Below are positions 63,456 to 64,000 of a stretch of 64,000 nucleotides of DNA, one piece after another. Where the stretch lies: the NCBI GenBank assembly GCA_016871175.1, contig VFZL01000010.1, forward strand, positions 1 to 64,000. Direction: 5' to 3'. Each line of letters starts with the position of its first letter. Positions within the stretch are counted from its first letter, which is position 1. Made by a program: the position numbers and the translations under genes. Source of the DNA: Acidimicrobiia bacterium (GTDB taxonomy: Bacteria > Acidobacteriota > Vicinamibacteria > Vicinamibacterales > CAVVIG01). A model generated the notes under the pieces. It was given only the letters and a program-made list of their open reading frames with translations. It searched no databases and was not told the DNA's origin.

Positions 63456-64000
63456 TCAGCTCATGAACCCGAGGTTGCCGACACCGAACCTTCCGATATT
63501 CGGGAATACCATCGGCAGGTCGGATCCGCTGACACCGTACCACGTCGCCAACGTCGCGGCGTACTGTTCGACTGACGTCGTCGGAATCCAACGACCGCGC
63601 GTGTCGGTGTCGCTTGGCCCACCCAGCTGCAGCACGGGGAACATCGATCCATTGGTCCCCGGAATCCCGTAGAAGTCCCCGCCCCGCACCGCGCCGCCGA
63701 CGACGAAATGATGGTTGCCCCAGGCGTGGTCGCTCCCGACGACACCGGCACCTGTGCCAGCGGGCTGCAGCGTTCGGCCGAAGTCGGACAGCGTGAACGT
63801 CGTGACCTGACGTTCGAGTCCCAGCTCCACGGTGGCGTTGTAGAACGCCTGTATCGCCTGACTCACCTGGGTGAGGAGGTTGCTCTGCCTACCGACTTGG
63901 TTCTGATGCGTGTCGAACCCGCCGATCTGGACGAAACAGATCTGCCGGTTCAACCCCAATGCCGGCGTCGTCTGATTGAAGCGGAGCACCTTGGCAACCT
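63456..64000 (-). CDS. DUF1501 protein, C-terminal part (runs off the window)
   Basis: The frame is open to the right edge, so the start is outside the window. The visible 180 residues are the C-terminal half of DUF1501: LNRQICFVQIGGFDTHQNQV, then FTLSDFGRTLQPAGTGAGVV and 'GSDHAWGNHHFVVGGAV'. The His/Asp pattern belongs to the alkaline-phosphatase/sulfatase-like superfamily. DUF1501 genes usually accompany a DUF1800 cytochrome-like gene, which would be expected to the right. Function is not established. Confidence 0.85.
   Translation of the reverse strand, partial: VAKVLRFNQTTPALGLNRQICFVQIGGFDTHQNQVGRQSNLLTQVSQAIQAFYNATVELGLERQVTTFTLSDFGRTLQPAGTGAGVVGSDHAWGNHHFVVGGAVRGGDFYGIPGTNGSMFPVLQLGGPSDTDTRGRWIPTTSVEQYAATLATWYGVSGSDLPMVFPNIGRFGVGNLGFMS

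Overview
The window is high-GC bacterial chromosome that looks like Acidobacteriota, most likely a Vicinamibacteria-type soil or metagenome lineage. This is inferred from gene content. There are three Oar-like TonB-dependent receptors with an N-terminal carboxypeptidase-regulatory domain, a DUF1587/1592/1588/1585 cytochrome paired with a DUF1552 protein, secreted 'DGKPD-SG' and lipocalin-like proteins, two DUF4159 proteins, a DUF5916 protein, YfhO-like membrane proteins and a DUF2934 protein. No rRNA, tRNA, CRISPR array or phage module was recognised.

Layout. 0-1.1 kb: a probable IS21-type element end and three small proteins. 1.2-6.9 kb: a cupin, a vWA lipoprotein gene broken by one stop codon, a membrane diguanylate cyclase, a decayed outer-membrane gene and a TPR-like membrane protein. 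7-18 kb: periplasmic redox and degradation genes (heme plus copper-monooxygenase-like protein, PQQ-type beta-propeller with heme, secreted beta-barrel-like protein, class C serine hydrolase, ankyrin protein, DUF1592/DUF1552 pair). 18.2-21.4 kb: an intact TonB-dependent receptor. 21.4-24.6 kb: the lysine/DAP genes dapC-dapD-dapE. 24.6-36.1 kb: a lipocalin-like protein, then an island of large membrane proteins (two YfhO paralogues, two glycosyltransferase-like proteins) and DUF4159, in which three of the four large membrane genes carry stops or frameshifts. 36.1-48 kb: a broken hybrid membrane sensor kinase, DUF5916 protein, D-threonine-aldolase-like enzyme, ferredoxin, MOSC protein, a frameshifted SDR and two metallo-beta-lactamase-fold proteins. 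47.4-57.7 kb: a SoxC-like sulfite dehydrogenase with its cytochrome behind a broken TonB receptor, a PQQ-type propeller, a broken outer-membrane protein and a second broken TonB receptor. 58-64 kb: VOC, carboxymuconolactone-decarboxylase-like and acyltransferase genes, a candidate structured RNA with small CxxC proteins, DUF4159, a pseudouridine synthase, DinB/DUF1572 and the C-terminus of a DUF1501 protein.

Two signals stand out. First, at least ten single-codon stops and four one-base frameshifts interrupt otherwise well-preserved genes across the window; TAG is also the ordinary stop of many intact neighbours, so this is mutation or assembly error, not recoding. Second, a 96-bp array of degenerate 8-bp repeats starts at a gene's stop codon, runs into the next gene, and supplies the start codon and signal-peptide coding sequence. 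A third candidate is a compact RNA fold downstream of a TATAAT promoter near 60.6 kb.
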